Assembly: GCA_002709385.1 (NCBI GenBank)
Contig: PAQS01000048.1
Location: forward strand, 1-64,000
Direction: 5' to 3'
Length of the DNA: 64,000 nt
Source: Waddliaceae bacterium
GTDB lineage: Bacteria > Chlamydiota > Chlamydiia > Chlamydiales > GCA-2709385
Positions 1-10,100 of the stretch are shown here, piece after piece. The position numbers and the translations under genes are program-made. The notes below the pieces were generated by a model, which had not been told where the DNA came from, searched no databases, and saw only the letters and a list, made by a program, of their open reading frames with translations. Numbering within the stretch: the stretch's first letter is position 1; every line of letters starts with the position of its first letter.

Positions 1-132
1 ACTAAAGAGGTGACCGGAAAACATAAGCAAAAACATAAACTAAGACCAACAATGTAGCTATCTCCTGAGGGAGTAATAAAATCAGCATTTTTGGTCTAGA
101 CAATGGGGTCCACTATAAACACTGTTTTCTTT

Positions 133-164
133 AACGCGTCGTAGCTTCTTTGCTTCGCCGCGTT
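133..164. other. Imperfect hairpin downstream of the Nudix-GNAT gene
   Basis: A 6-bp outer stem (AACGCG/CGCGTT) continues inward as two short paired blocks interrupted by mismatches, with a six-base loop region. It lies 13 bases past the stop of the minus-strand gene, so it may end that transcript, but the bases that follow on the minus strand are A-rich rather than T-rich. A weak terminator or an unrelated structure; low certainty. The remaining bases 1-132 show no gene or other feature. Confidence 0.3.
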
Positions 165-176
165 TTATTACCAAGA

Positions 177-1169
177 CTAAAGATCGTAGCCATATACAAC
201 TATTGGCAATCCTTTGTATTCCGTTTCCCGTAAAACTTTTCCCCCTAAACTCTCCGCCAAACGTATCGAACGTGAGTTTTTAGGATCAATCATAGAAACT
301 AACTGTTTTGTATCTCGTTCATCGCGCATATACTGCATAACTGCTTGAGCAGACTCTTTGGCTAAACCTTGCCCCCAATATTCTGGAGAAAAACGAAATC
401 CTAATTCTGTCTCTATTTGACCATCTAGTTTAGGCCAAAAAATTCCACAAAAACCAATAAAACGCTTCTTTTCTTTATGAAAAACAGCGCACAAGCCCAT
501 GCCATATTCTTCTGTTTGCGACATGAGCCAAGAAAAGATTTCTCGACTTTTTACCAAGTCACATGCCCCAGAAAGTGAATATTCCATAACTTGCGGATCG
601 GCTAACAGTTCGCTCATCCATTCAATATCCGATCGCCAAAAATGCCTTAAACGAAGACGAGGAGTTTCTAAACTAAAATAAGCCTTTTTTAAATCTATTT
701 GCTCATGAGGACTCGGAGTCTCATTAATATAATACTGCTCAACGCGACGCAAACACTCTTTTTGTGTCATAAATGCTAAGCGACTTTTTACCTGATCAAA
801 CGGTAGCCACTCAAACTGGTCATGCTCATTTTCATCAATACATACTTCAGCTTCTGGCGATACGAATGCTACAAACAAAGGATTACTATACATTCGATCA
901 AGAGGGAACATATAAAACGTTTCTACACCCTCTGTATACAACTCTTCGGCATGTAAACCTGTCTCTTCTTTCAGCTCTCGTAAAGCTGCCTCCCAAGCAG
1001 TTTCACCCTCTTCTACTTTTCCAGTGACCATTTGCCAAACACCGTCTAAATACAGACCTGTTCTACGTAAAAGCAAACACTCCACTCTTTCAGCAACTCT
1101 GCGAAGAACGAAAACAGCTACACAAGATGGTTTGAGACTTCTTACATACTCTTGTTCCATAAGACTCAT
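177..1169 (-). CDS. Nudix hydrolase-GNAT acetyltransferase fusion protein
   Basis: 330 residues with two enzyme folds in one chain. Residues 1-150 are a Nudix domain: the box GKVEEGETAWEAALRELKEE (from residue 50) has the G-x5-E-x7-REUxEExGU pattern with the metal-binding glutamates. Residues about 167-330 look like a RimJ/RimL-type GNAT acyltransferase (LETPRLRLRHFWRSD start, then the acetyl-CoA loop GFRFSPEYWGQGLAKE). The Nudix part probably cleaves a nucleoside-diphosphate-linked substrate and the GNAT part acetylates an amine; neither substrate can be told. The gene follows the amidotransferase gene on the same strand with 12 bases between them, so they are probably co-transcribed. Both domains look intact. 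Confidence 0.88.
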   Translation of the reverse strand: MSLMEQEYVRSLKPSCVAVFVLRRVAERVECLLLRRTGLYLDGVWQMVTGKVEEGETAWEAALRELKEETGLHAEELYTEGVETFYMFPLDRMYSNPLFVAFVSPEAEVCIDENEHDQFEWLPFDQVKSRLAFMTQKECLRRVEQYYINETPSPHEQIDLKKAYFSLETPRLRLRHFWRSDIEWMSELLADPQVMEYSLSGACDLVKSREIFSWLMSQTEEYGMGLCAVFHKEKKRFIGFCGIFWPKLDGQIETELGFRFSPEYWGQGLAKESAQAVMQYMRDERDTKQLVSMIDPKNSRSIRLAESLGGKVLRETEYKGLPIVVYGYDL

Positions 1170-1181
1170 AATTTTCGCTCC

Positions 1182-1745
1182 TTATTGCTCTAGAAAATTT
1201 CGGAAAAGATGCGAACCATGTGTACTTAGTACAGATTCAGGGTGAAATTGTACTCCAAAAATCGCATGCTCCATATGCTGAATCGCCATTAACTCCCCCT
1301 CTTCTGTCCACGCCATCGCCTGTAAACAGGCAGGCAAAGTTTCCAGATCCACAATAAGACTATGATAACGTGTCATTTCAACAGGATTAGGCAAGTCTGA
1401 AAATAAACCTTCCCCAAAATGCTGCACCATACTTGTTTTCCCATGCATCACTTTTGACGCCCTGCCAACATTTGCTCCAAAATACTCTGCAATCAACTGA
1501 TGCCCTAAACAAACACCAAGAATAGGGATTTTACCCGCAAAATGTTCAATTAAGTCGGAAGCAATTCCTGTATCTTTAGGACTACCAGGACCAGGACCAA
1601 TTAGCAAGTGAGAAGGAGAAAATTCAATACATTTTTTCACAGACCACTCATTGTTACGCACAACTTTTAGTTCCGTACCCAAAGAAAGCAGCTCTTGGAC
1701 AAGATTGTAAGTAAAAGAATCGAAGTTATCGATAAACAGAAGCAT
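1182..1745 (-). CDS. pabA: Class I glutamine amidotransferase, anthranilate/aminodeoxychorismate synthase component II type
   Basis: 187 residues, the full length of a stand-alone TrpG/PabA subunit. It hydrolyses glutamine and passes ammonia to a chorismate-using partner. The start MLLFIDNFDSFTYNLVQ is the family hallmark; the oxyanion segment GPGPGSP is at 50-55, the nucleophile is Cys79 in GVCLGHQ, and His168/Glu170 in FHPES complete the triad. No TrpE or PabB partner is encoded in the window, so folate (PabA) and tryptophan (TrpG) roles cannot be separated by context; PabA is favoured only because chlamydiae commonly make folate. Same strand as the Nudix-GNAT gene 12 bases downstream. Confidence 0.85.
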   Translation of the reverse strand: MLLFIDNFDSFTYNLVQELLSLGTELKVVRNNEWSVKKCIEFSPSHLLIGPGPGSPKDTGIASDLIEHFAGKIPILGVCLGHQLIAEYFGANVGRASKVMHGKTSMVQHFGEGLFSDLPNPVEMTRYHSLIVDLETLPACLQAMAWTEEGELMAIQHMEHAIFGVQFHPESVLSTHGSHLFRNFLEQ

Positions 1746-1778
1746 ATTATGACTAAGTATGAGATGAGGAATAAAAAG

Positions 1779-1853
1779 AACGCTACGATATCAAAAAATA
1801 AGAATGAAAAACAAGAAATACTTGTTCTTATACAATTTTTGCTTCGTAGCGTT
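1779..1853 (-). terminator. Nested terminator structure after ndk
   Basis: Outer arms 1779-1788 and 1844-1853 are exact 10-base complements (AACGCTACGA/TCGTAGCGTT). Inside lies a second hairpin, arms 1810-1815 and 1821-1826, with a five-base loop. Read on the minus strand, both right arms are followed by T-rich runs, as expected for intrinsic termination of the upstream ndk transcript before the amidotransferase gene. Confidence 0.6.
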
Positions 1854-1896
1854 TCTTACTCAAATAAAACAAGCGAAAGCTTGTATAGGATGAGAT

Positions 1897-2457
1897 TTAG
1901 CTAGCGCGAGGGCAAAGACCACCGTCTTTGAAGAAAAACTCAATTTCATTCTGCGCTGTTTCTGGAGCATCAGAACCGTGTACAGCGTTAGCAGAAATAG
2001 ACTGAGCGAAATCAGCACGGATTGTTCCTGGAGCAGCTTCTTTAGGATTAGTAGCTCCCATGATTTCACGATTCTTCAAAATCGCATTATCACCTTCTAG
2101 AACCATTACAACAACAGGTCCTGACATCATGTATTCAACAAGATCTCCAAAGAAAGGACGCTCTTTATGCACTGCATAAAAACCTTCTGCTTGTTCTTGG
2201 CTTAACTGCATCATACGAGCTGCGACAATACGCAGGCCGTTAGCTTCAAAGCGACCAATAATCGCACCGATGTTGTTGCCTTCTACTGCATCAGGCTTAA
2301 TGATTGAAAGTGTACGTTGAACAGTTGTTGTAGATGTTTCGATAGTCATAGGTGCTTCTTCACTCCTTAAATCTGAAAAAGAACATAAAAGAGCAAGAGC
2401 TGCAACACAGAAACTTGCCCATTTAAAAATAGGTTTAATAGAACTCATATAGTTCAT
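1897..2457 (-). CDS. ndk: Nucleoside diphosphate kinase with N-terminal extension
   Basis: Transfers the gamma-phosphate between nucleoside triphosphates and diphosphates through a phosphohistidine. Residues 48-186 are a normal Ndk ([10 protein letters not shown] start, [15 protein letters not shown], active-site His in NAVHGSD). The reading frame carries about 45 extra residues; residues 8-32 have basic residues followed by a hydrophobic run ([12 protein letters not shown]), which resembles a signal peptide. A second possible start is the ATG at 2349 (MTIETS), preceded by AGGAG at a long 13-base spacing; the ATG at 2457 has only a weak A-rich ribosome site. I keep the long form because the extension reads like coding sequence, but the short cytosolic form is possible. 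Confidence 0.9.
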   Translation of the reverse strand: MNYMSSIKPIFKWASFCVAALALLCSFSDLRSEEAPMTIETSTTTVQRTLSIIKPDAVEGNNIGAIIGRFEANGLRIVAARMMQLSQEQAEGFYAVHKERPFFGDLVEYMMSGPVVVMVLEGDNAILKNREIMGATNPKEAAPGTIRADFAQSISANAVHGSDAPETAQNEIEFFFKDGGLCPRAS

Positions 2458-2556
2458 CTTTTGTTGAATTATGGTTTAAATGAAGAAAATGATTGTATCC
2501 CTAGTATCATAAATAGTCAATCGAAGGATTAGAACTTATTTTGTTGCTTGTGAGCA

Positions 2557-3108
2557 ATGAAAAGCCAAGATAGACTGTACGCTCTGTATGCGTTATTTGA
2601 GGAAATTAAAACTATGAACGTTCGTACAACAATAATAGCTAACGATCTTACTCAATATGCAAATAGATATTTAAAAACTATCGAACGAGGAGTTCATTCT
2701 AATCTATTGAAAAAGATAAGATGGGAACACCTACTGCCTATGATCGGCATCGATTGGACTCCAAATAGTAATACTACCACATCAACTCAATGGGCCTATT
2801 ATCAATATACCATGAAAAATGACCCTAAGTATGGAAAAATTACACTTACTATAGAGAGAACTCCTCAGAGTTACGATGAAGAAGTGCACATTAATATTAC
2901 AATGACTTCAACATCTTCCAAGAACCCTATTGAAGTCGCAGATATTATCAATTATCTCTCAGAACGAGTAATAATTGATCAGTTCATAGGAATTTGGGAT
3001 ACAAACAGTAAGTCTTATAATATCGAATGCATGGACTCCGCCAATTTATTTAAGTCTCTTTCAGATGAAAAATGGATAAACCACAAAAATACTTGTAACC
3101 TATTATAA
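2557..3108 (+). CDS. Hypothetical protein
   Basis: 183 residues, not recognised. Mixed alpha/beta composition, no signal peptide and no membrane segment. Two starts are possible: ATG 2557 (MKSQDRLYAL) has no clear ribosome site, while ATG 2614 (MNVRTTIIAN) has GAGGA ten bases upstream and may be the real one, giving 164 residues. The segment around ITLTIERTPQSYDEEVHINI looks like paired beta strands. It is divergent from ndk and is followed after 40 bases by the dipeptidase on the same strand, so the two could share a transcript. No function can be proposed from sequence. Confidence 0.6.
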   Translation: MKSQDRLYALYALFEEIKTMNVRTTIIANDLTQYANRYLKTIERGVHSNLLKKIRWEHLLPMIGIDWTPNSNTTTSTQWAYYQYTMKNDPKYGKITLTIERTPQSYDEEVHINITMTSTSSKNPIEVADIINYLSERVIIDQFIGIWDTNSKSYNIECMDSANLFKSLSDEKWINHKNTCNLL

Positions 3109-3148
3109 TTTCAAATTAGAAAACTAACTTTTATTATTTGAGATTGCC

Positions 3149-4099
3149 ATGTTTCTATTCCCTATTGCTGACCTACACTGTGATCTATTAGCATACCTTG
3201 CCGAAGATAATCATAGAAAATTAGACCATCCAGAAAGCCGTTGTAGCACTCTACAAATGAAGACCGGAAATGTTCAACTGCAAACACTTGCAGTGTTTAC
3301 TGAAACCATTCCTACATCATTAACTACAGGAAGAAAGCAATTAGATGCTTATAAGAAATTTTCTCCTTCTATAAACATACATACGCAAACCTTCTACGCT
3401 TTTGAAAATGCTTCTGGTTTTTGCGATGAAATAGAGAGTATTGATAATGGCCTTCAACGTTTACAAACGTACTTAGATGACTATGGCTCTCCACTATATG
3501 TAGGCTTTACATGGAAAGAAGAAAACCGCTTTGGGGGTGGAAACCTTACTCATGTGGGTTTAAAGGAAGATGGAAAGCGGCTCCTTGAGCTTTTATTTGA
3601 AAAAAAAATCGCAGTAGATTTTAGCCATACTAGTGATCAACTCGCAGAAGACCTTTTACAGTATATTGAACAAAATTGTCCTAAGCACCCGGTATTAGCT
3701 AGCCACTCTAATTTCCGTGCGATACAAAAGCACCCAAGAAATCTACCAGACTGGCTAGCTCTGGAAATTATTCAAAGAAAAGGTTTGATAGGACTGAATT
3801 TTCTTAAAACTTTCATTGGCAAAAGTTATCTCGATCTTTGTGCTCATATCGATTATGGCTTAAAGCTAGGAGCAGAAAAACAACTCTGCTTTGGGGCTGA
3901 TTTTTTTTACGATGATTTGATTACTGAATCAGCTCAAGCCCTTCATACAGATGGATTATTTTTCGAAGAATTAAGTGATGCAAGTAAGTATCAAAGATTC
4001 TTAGATGATATTGTAAAAGAGAAGCAATACGATGCAAATTTATTAAAAAGTCTTTCAGCAGAAAACGTATTATCTTGGCCATTTTTACCCACAAAATAG
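3149..4099 (+). CDS. Membrane (renal-type) dipeptidase, peptidase family M19
   Basis: 316 residues. A zinc-dependent dipeptidase of the amidohydrolase superfamily; members cleave dipeptides, including D-residue-containing ones. The metal ligands can be placed: His10 and Asp12 (ADLHCD), bridging Glu86 (FENASG), His160 (VDFSHTSD) and His186 (ASHSNFR). The family block VGFTWKEENRFGGGN is present. No signal peptide is visible, so it is probably cytosolic and may recycle peptide or peptidoglycan fragments (inference). C. trachomatis also has a dipeptidase of this type. A strong hairpin follows at 4103-4138. Confidence 0.88.
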   Translation: MFLFPIADLHCDLLAYLAEDNHRKLDHPESRCSTLQMKTGNVQLQTLAVFTETIPTSLTTGRKQLDAYKKFSPSINIHTQTFYAFENASGFCDEIESIDNGLQRLQTYLDDYGSPLYVGFTWKEENRFGGGNLTHVGLKEDGKRLLELLFEKKIAVDFSHTSDQLAEDLLQYIEQNCPKHPVLASHSNFRAIQKHPRNLPDWLALEIIQRKGLIGLNFLKTFIGKSYLDLCAHIDYGLKLGAEKQLCFGADFFYDDLITESAQALHTDGLFFEELSDASKYQRFLDDIVKEKQYDANLLKSLSAENVLSWPFLPTK

Positions 4100-4102
4100 T
4101 GT

Positions 4103-4138
4103 TATGAAGTGCTCAAAAAAGCATTTGAGCACTTCATA
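4103..4138. terminator. Bidirectional terminator between dipeptidase gene and pckA
   Basis: Perfect 15-bp stem (arms 4103-4117 and 4124-4138) with a six-base loop, sitting exactly between two convergent genes. The tail on the plus strand is moderately T-rich. Confidence 0.8.
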
Positions 4139-4142
4139 CATT

Positions 4143-5987
4143 TTATACCTTTGTGAGTCGATCACTCATTTGTTCTAACTCGTCTCTTACGCCTTGTGGC
4201 AAGCGTTCGCCATAAAGACCAAAATAGAGTTTGAGCTCTTCCACTTCATCTTTCCATTCATCTACATTTACAGATAAAAGCTCTTCGATGACTTCATCAG
4301 AAAGATCTAGGTTACTTAAATCTAAAGCTCCAGATTCAGGAACAAATCCTACTGGTGTTTTCACAGCATGCCCTTTACCTGAGCAGCGATCAAAAATCCA
4401 TTTAAGTACACGAATGTTATCCCCGAAGCCAGGCCATAACCATTCCCCATCATTCCCTCTACGGAACCAGTTTACGTAATAAACCTTTGGAAGCTTCTCT
4501 TCAGAAGTTTTTTCTGACATACTTAACCAATGTGCAAAGTAGTCGGCCATATTGTAACCACAAAATGGAAGCATAGCAAAAGGGTCATGGCGTAATTTTC
4601 CTACAGCACCTACCGCTGCGGCTGTCGTTGCTGATGAGACAGTAACTCCGTAAAACGTTCCGTGTTGCCAGTTAAACGCTTCGCGTACGAGAGGAACCAC
4701 GGATGAACGACGTCCACCAAATAAAATCGCTGAAATAGGCACACCCTTAGGATCTTCCCAAGCCGGGTCGATTACTGGACACTGGCCTGCTGGTGCAGTA
4801 AATCTAGAGTTAGGATGAGCTGATTTTACTGTAGATTTTGGACTCCAATCATTGCCTTTCCAATCAATCAAATGCCCTGGAGCTTCTTTTGTCATCCCTT
4901 CCCACCAAACATCGCCATCGTCTGTTAATGCGACATTGGTGAATAAGGCATTTTCTTGCATGCTAAGCATCGCATTAGGATTTGAATCCATAGACGTTCC
5001 AGGAGCCACTCCGAAAAATCCAGCTTCTGGATTAATAGCATATAGCCGCCCATCTTCACCTATTTTCATCCAAGCAATGTCATCTCCTACACACTCCACT
5101 TTCCATCCAGGAAGGCTTGGCTGTAACATAGCTAAATTGGTTTTCCCACAAGCACTAGGAAAAGCTGCTGCAATGTAACGTTTTTCTCCCTTAGGATTTG
5201 TGATCCCTAGAATCAGCATATGCTCTGCTAACCAACCTTCTTGGCGAGCGATAGACGATGCAATCCGTAAAGCAAAACATTTCTTCCCTAAAAGAGCATT
5301 TCCGCCATAACCACTTCCATAAGACCAAATCAATCGCTCTTCAGGAAAGTGAACGATATACTTATTTTCATTGTTACAAGGCCAAGGCACATCTACATCA
5401 TCTTCATTTAATGGCATACCCACAGAATGAAAACACGGTACATAAGGTCCGTTGCTGCCAATTACATCTAGAACAGCCGATCCCATACGCGTCATGGTTC
5501 GCATACTCACGACAACATAAGGTGAATCTGTAATCTGTACTCCTGCATAGGCAAGCTTTGAACCGATAGGCCCCATACTAAAAGGAACAACGTACATAGT
5601 ACGGCCGTGCATAGAATTTGTAAAAAGTGCACGCAATTTTTCTTTCATTTCAGAAGGATCGGCCCAATTATTTGTAGGGCCTGCATCCTCTTCTTTTTGA
5701 GAGCAAATGAATGTACGATCTTCTACACGAGCCACATCAGCTGGGTCTGAACGACAAAGAAAACTATTAGGACGTTTTTTGTCATTCAGTCGAATCAAAG
5801 TTCCTTGCTCAACCATTTCGTTGCACAAACTTTCGAACTCTTCCTGACTACCATCACATAGATGCACTCGATCAGGATCACAAAGGCGAATACTTTCTTC
5901 AATCCACTGAATAAGACCTTTATGTTTCGTCCATTCTTTAATTGGTATATTCATCACTACCTGGTCGTCGCCCATACTTGTGGTCAT
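4143..5987 (-). CDS. pckA: Phosphoenolpyruvate carboxykinase (GTP)
   Basis: 614 residues from the ATG at 5987, close to the usual length of GTP-type PEPCK. Converts oxaloacetate and GTP to phosphoenolpyruvate, GDP and CO2, linking the TCA cycle to gluconeogenesis. The GTP-class kinase loop [13 protein letters not shown] lies near residue 275, with VGDDIAW following and the GGRR segment further on. The frame is open upstream to 6095, overlapping mreB, but the 5987 start follows an AGGGGG ribosome site and begins at the expected place for the family. It is the last gene of a probable SNF2-mreB-pckA operon, 32 bases after mreB. The mreB-pckA order matches CT709-CT710 of C. trachomatis. Confidence 0.95.
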   Translation of the reverse strand: MTTSMGDDQVVMNIPIKEWTKHKGLIQWIEESIRLCDPDRVHLCDGSQEEFESLCNEMVEQGTLIRLNDKKRPNSFLCRSDPADVARVEDRTFICSQKEEDAGPTNNWADPSEMKEKLRALFTNSMHGRTMYVVPFSMGPIGSKLAYAGVQITDSPYVVVSMRTMTRMGSAVLDVIGSNGPYVPCFHSVGMPLNEDDVDVPWPCNNENKYIVHFPEERLIWSYGSGYGGNALLGKKCFALRIASSIARQEGWLAEHMLILGITNPKGEKRYIAAAFPSACGKTNLAMLQPSLPGWKVECVGDDIAWMKIGEDGRLYAINPEAGFFGVAPGTSMDSNPNAMLSMQENALFTNVALTDDGDVWWEGMTKEAPGHLIDWKGNDWSPKSTVKSAHPNSRFTAPAGQCPVIDPAWEDPKGVPISAILFGGRRSSVVPLVREAFNWQHGTFYGVTVSSATTAAAVGAVGKLRHDPFAMLPFCGYNMADYFAHWLSMSEKTSEEKLPKVYYVNWFRRGNDGEWLWPGFGDNIRVLKWIFDRCSGKGHAVKTPVGFVPESGALDLSNLDLSDEVIEELLSVNVDEWKDEVEELKLYFGLYGERLPQGVRDELEQMSDRLTKV

Positions 5988-6019
5988 GATTCGTTTTTGC
6001 CCCCTATATAAAGTACTAC

Positions 6020-7123
6020 CTAGAAAGATGCGCGAACAGTCCGTCGACGCTTTAATTTGTCTAACGACTCCAACGCCTTGCCCGTACCCAAACAAACAGC
6101 TAAAAGCGGGTTAGGAGCAACAATCACTGGTAGACCTGACTCTTTAATTAAAGCCCGATCCAAACCATTGATCAACGCACCACCTCCGGCTAAAACCATA
6201 CCTCTTTCAACAAGGTCAGCTGCAAGTTCAGGTGGACACTTCTCTAGTGTCAATTTCACACATTCAATAATTTGCTGAATTGGTTCTTGTAAGCACTCAC
6301 GAATTTCTACTGAATTGATACGCTTAGTGACAGGAAGACCAGCTACCTGATCTCGCCCACGCACTTCCATCTCCAACTCATTATCGCCCATAGGATAGGC
6401 AGAGCCGATGGTGATTTTGATTTCTTCAGCTGTCCGAGGACCAATCATCAAGTTATATGTACGACGCATATAGTTGATGATGCACTCGTCAAATTCATCC
6501 CCTGCAATACGCAAAGAGCGCGACTCAACAATACCACCCAAAGAAATGATCGCGATTTCAGTAGTACCACCACCGATATCGATAATCATATTCGCCGCAG
6601 GCTCATGAACCGGTAAGTCAACACCAATCGCTGCAGCCATCGGTTCTTCTACAAGAACGACTTCTTGAGCACCTGCGTGCAATGCTGAATCTTCTACAGC
6701 ACGCTTTTCAACGCCTGTAATTCCAGAAGGAACAGCAATGAGAATTTTAGGACGAAACAGACTTCGCGCTGGAGTCACTCTTTGAATAAGGTGCTTCAGC
6801 ATTCCTTCTGCAATTTGAAAGTCCGCAATTACCCCGTCCTTCATTGGGCGCACAGCGTGAATTTTTCTTGGAGTACGGCCTAACATCGCTTTCGCTTTCT
6901 GCCCTACTGCCAAAACCTCATTTGTAGCAGAATCTACAGCTACAACAGAAGGCTCCGTAAGAACGATTCCCTTCCCACGAACATAAATCAAAGTGTTTGC
7001 TGTGCCTAGGTCAATACCTATGTCACTAGCAAACATTCCTTTGAATGCATTAAATTTACCAAGTGCAGATGTCCGAAATGTATCGGTTACACGTTTTACG
7101 GCCGCCTGAAACGTTCTGCTCAT
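6020..7123 (-). CDS. mreB: Rod-shape-determining actin homologue MreB
   Basis: 367 residues. Bacterial actin that polymerises on the inner membrane and directs cell-wall synthesis; in chlamydiae, which lack FtsZ, it is tied to division. Actin-fold nucleotide motifs are clear: [14 protein letters not shown] (phosphate 1), [12 protein letters not shown] (phosphate 2) and [12 protein letters not shown] (adenosine). About 30 residues precede the conserved core and could form an amphipathic membrane-binding helix, as reported for chlamydial MreB. It sits 13 bases after the SNF2 gene and 32 bases before pckA. Confidence 0.97.
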   Translation of the reverse strand: MSRTFQAAVKRVTDTFRTSALGKFNAFKGMFASDIGIDLGTANTLIYVRGKGIVLTEPSVVAVDSATNEVLAVGQKAKAMLGRTPRKIHAVRPMKDGVIADFQIAEGMLKHLIQRVTPARSLFRPKILIAVPSGITGVEKRAVEDSALHAGAQEVVLVEEPMAAAIGVDLPVHEPAANMIIDIGGGTTEIAIISLGGIVESRSLRIAGDEFDECIINYMRRTYNLMIGPRTAEEIKITIGSAYPMGDNELEMEVRGRDQVAGLPVTKRINSVEIRECLQEPIQQIIECVKLTLEKCPPELAADLVERGMVLAGGGALINGLDRALIKESGLPVIVAPNPLLAVCLGTGKALESLDKLKRRRTVRASF

Positions 7124-7136
7124 TCAGATCCCTAGC

Positions 7137-10100
7137 TTAGGTTTGCAAGAGCTCCAATACTTCTTCCCAAGTTAACTTAGAAATTGCTTCGTCATCACAA
7201 CCAATTACTTGCTTAACGAGGCCTTTCTTCCGTTCTTGAAGCTCCATAATCTTTTCTTCAATGGTTCCTAGAGTCACCAACTTATACGCTGAAACAGAGC
7301 GTTGCTGCCCTATACGATGTACCCGGTCTGTAGCCTGATTCTCTACAGCAGGGTTCCACCACATGTCATAATGAATGACTGTATCCGCGCTTGTTAGGTT
7401 AAGACCCACACCACCCGCTTTTAACGATACCAGGAAAGTGGATATGGAGTCATCCTCATTGAAATTTTTTACAATTTGCTGACGATTTTTACTAGAGCCA
7501 TCCAAATAAGAATAACGCATGCCCATACGCTCAAGATCTTGTCTCAAGATCTTTAACATCTGAGTATACTGACTGAAAATCACCGTTTTATGCCCACCCT
7601 CTACCAACGTAGGTAGAAGCTCAAGAAGCATATCGTACTTTGCAGAATCGCCTTCTTCAGCACTTTCTTTAGCAAAAATGGCAGGGTGACAACAAATTTG
7701 TTTTAAACGAGTCAAAGTAGCTAAAACATGAATCTGGACTTTATCAAACCCTTCTTTCTTCACTAAACGCGATAATTCCTTACGAGCTGAATCTGCATAA
7801 GATTTATACAAATCTTTTTGTGCATTAGAAAGATGACAATGATAAACGATTTCCGAAACAGGAGGTAAATCATCTAAAACGTCATTTTTCATACGACGTA
7901 AAATGAAAGGTGCCACTTTTTTGCGAAGCTCTGACATACCGTCACTAGACTCAACGTCAGGACGACGAATGTACTTTTCAACAAAACGATCATAAGAACT
8001 GAGAAGACCTGGCATCAAGAAGTCAAATAAACTCCACAACTCATCTAAAGAATTCTCAATCGGCGTACCAGTTAAGATCAAACGATGCTGGGCATTGATC
8101 ATTTTCACTGACTTTGCGTTACGTGTACCACGATTCTTGATATGTTGCGCTTCATCCAAAATAGCATAAGAGAATGTCGTCTTCTTATACGTCTCAATAT
8201 CTTTCTGTAAGAGACTATAAGAAGTAATGACAACATTAAAATTCTTCAGTGTTTTTAAAAGCTTTTTCCGTTGCGCAGGTGTACCATCTACCGGCAACAC
8301 TTTTAAATCCGGATTAAACTTATGAAATTCTTCTTCCCAGTTATAAATAAGAGAAGTTGGACACACAACAAGAGAAATCGCATTAGGATTCATCATCTGA
8401 TACTGAGTCACAGCAATAATAGCCTGCAAAGTCTTACCAAGACCCATATCATCAGCAAGAATTCCACTTAAATGCATATTACGAAGACGCTCTAACCAAT
8501 GAACCCCTTCTGCTTGGTAAGAACGAAGCGAAGCATGAATTTGCTGAGGAATCGCCGCAGGCTTTCCACTAGATTGACCTAGCATTTCTTCCTGCATTTT
8601 CTTTAAACCTTTGCTCATAGAAAATTTTACAGGAAGATCTTTAAACTGCTCTTCTACTAAGCTCACCAAGCTCCATAAAGGACGCTGCTCTACATGGTTA
8701 TCAAGAGTCTTTAAACCAATCTCATCAAAGATACGGACAACAGGAGCAAGTTGCTCTAAATCCAATACAAGAATTTTTTGTCCCCGTTCACCACTCGTTG
8801 CTCTAGTACCACGTCCACGAGCCTTTGGTGGCTCCAACTCAATATAAGCCTTGTTCGCAGATAAGCATTCCCATAGCAAGTCAACAGTAACACCGCTTAA
8901 AGGACCATCTACTTTTAACTCAACTTCATACTTATCAATTTCAGCAGATACTTTTGCTTCAAGTTTGAAAGTTGTGTCATCGTAAATAAAACGATCTAAA
9001 AGATTTTGAGGACAACGGAACTCTACTCTATCCTGATAACAAGGAATGACTTCTGTCATAAATTCAATAATTTTCCTATCTGTCCTTGCGCGATAAAGAC
9101 CCTGATCTTCATCTACAACAAAACCCAAAAATAGGGAACGAATCAAATCACCCTCTTCCGTAAGATTACGCGCTAAAATTCCCTCTTCCGTAATAAATTT
9201 TCTTAGATGATCAATCTCTAATTTTTTCGGTAAGGCAGGTACCTTCACACTTCCATAACTAAAAAATAACTCTACATCCAATTCACCATCTAAATAATGA
9301 ATTTCACAAATCCCTCGTACTTCATCCACATAAGGAAGAGTCACAAATTGTTTGATGCAGTCTGCATTGCCCACATCAGCATATGCCGATAAAGCAGGTA
9401 ATGCATTTTCAATAAACGTACCAAATAACGGCTCTGGAATTGTTGTATGCTGCAGGCTACCCACATTTCTTAAATGGGAACGCTTGATGTTTGTACGGAA
9501 ACGATAAAAAGTACTTCCTTTAAGTAATCCTGGCTTAGCACATTCAAATAAAGTTAACTCTTTTAAGGAAAGAGGATCTTCTCCTTCTATAGACACCATA
9601 GGAAGTAAGAAAAGTTTTGGGGCTGGAGCTTCAATATACTCCAACTCAAAACGTAATTTAGCAGGAGAAGTGCAAAAAGATACAGGCTCTTCAAGAGATG
9701 CCATAAATAGACCAGGAAGATTTAAACACTCTTCCCCTGACAAATCTTTACTATAGATACGTGCTCTCGCAACTGATAAATCGTATGCCGTAGCTAATAA
9801 TATCCCAAATTGTTCAAGACCAAGCTGAGCGAATTTTTGTTGGCGCTCTTCTCTCTCATTAGGATAACGGGCAAAATCCATCACCAAACGTAAAAGCTGG
9901 CTAATTTCACGATCAAAAGACTCTAAAGTGAAATGGTGCATACGCCCATTTAACTCAATCGCTTCGTGATAACGAATAGAATCTATAAAATCTTTTATAT
10001 TAGTTACATATAAAGGTTTTGAACGATAAGGTAAACGGAGAGCGAACTGAACTTCAGCAGTTTTACTCTCATTTTGCCCTTCTCCTGTTACACCATGATG

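Noticed and set aside
133-1853. Shared CGAAGCAAA-type words in the hairpins at 133-164 and 1779-1853 as a dispersed repeat family
   Set aside because: Only about nine bases in common and no third copy noticed in the window; coincidence is sufficient.
5988-6095. Longer PckA N-terminus overlapping mreB
   Set aside because: The extension overlaps the conserved MreB end by 76 bases and has no family counterpart; the ATG at 5987 has a ribosome site.
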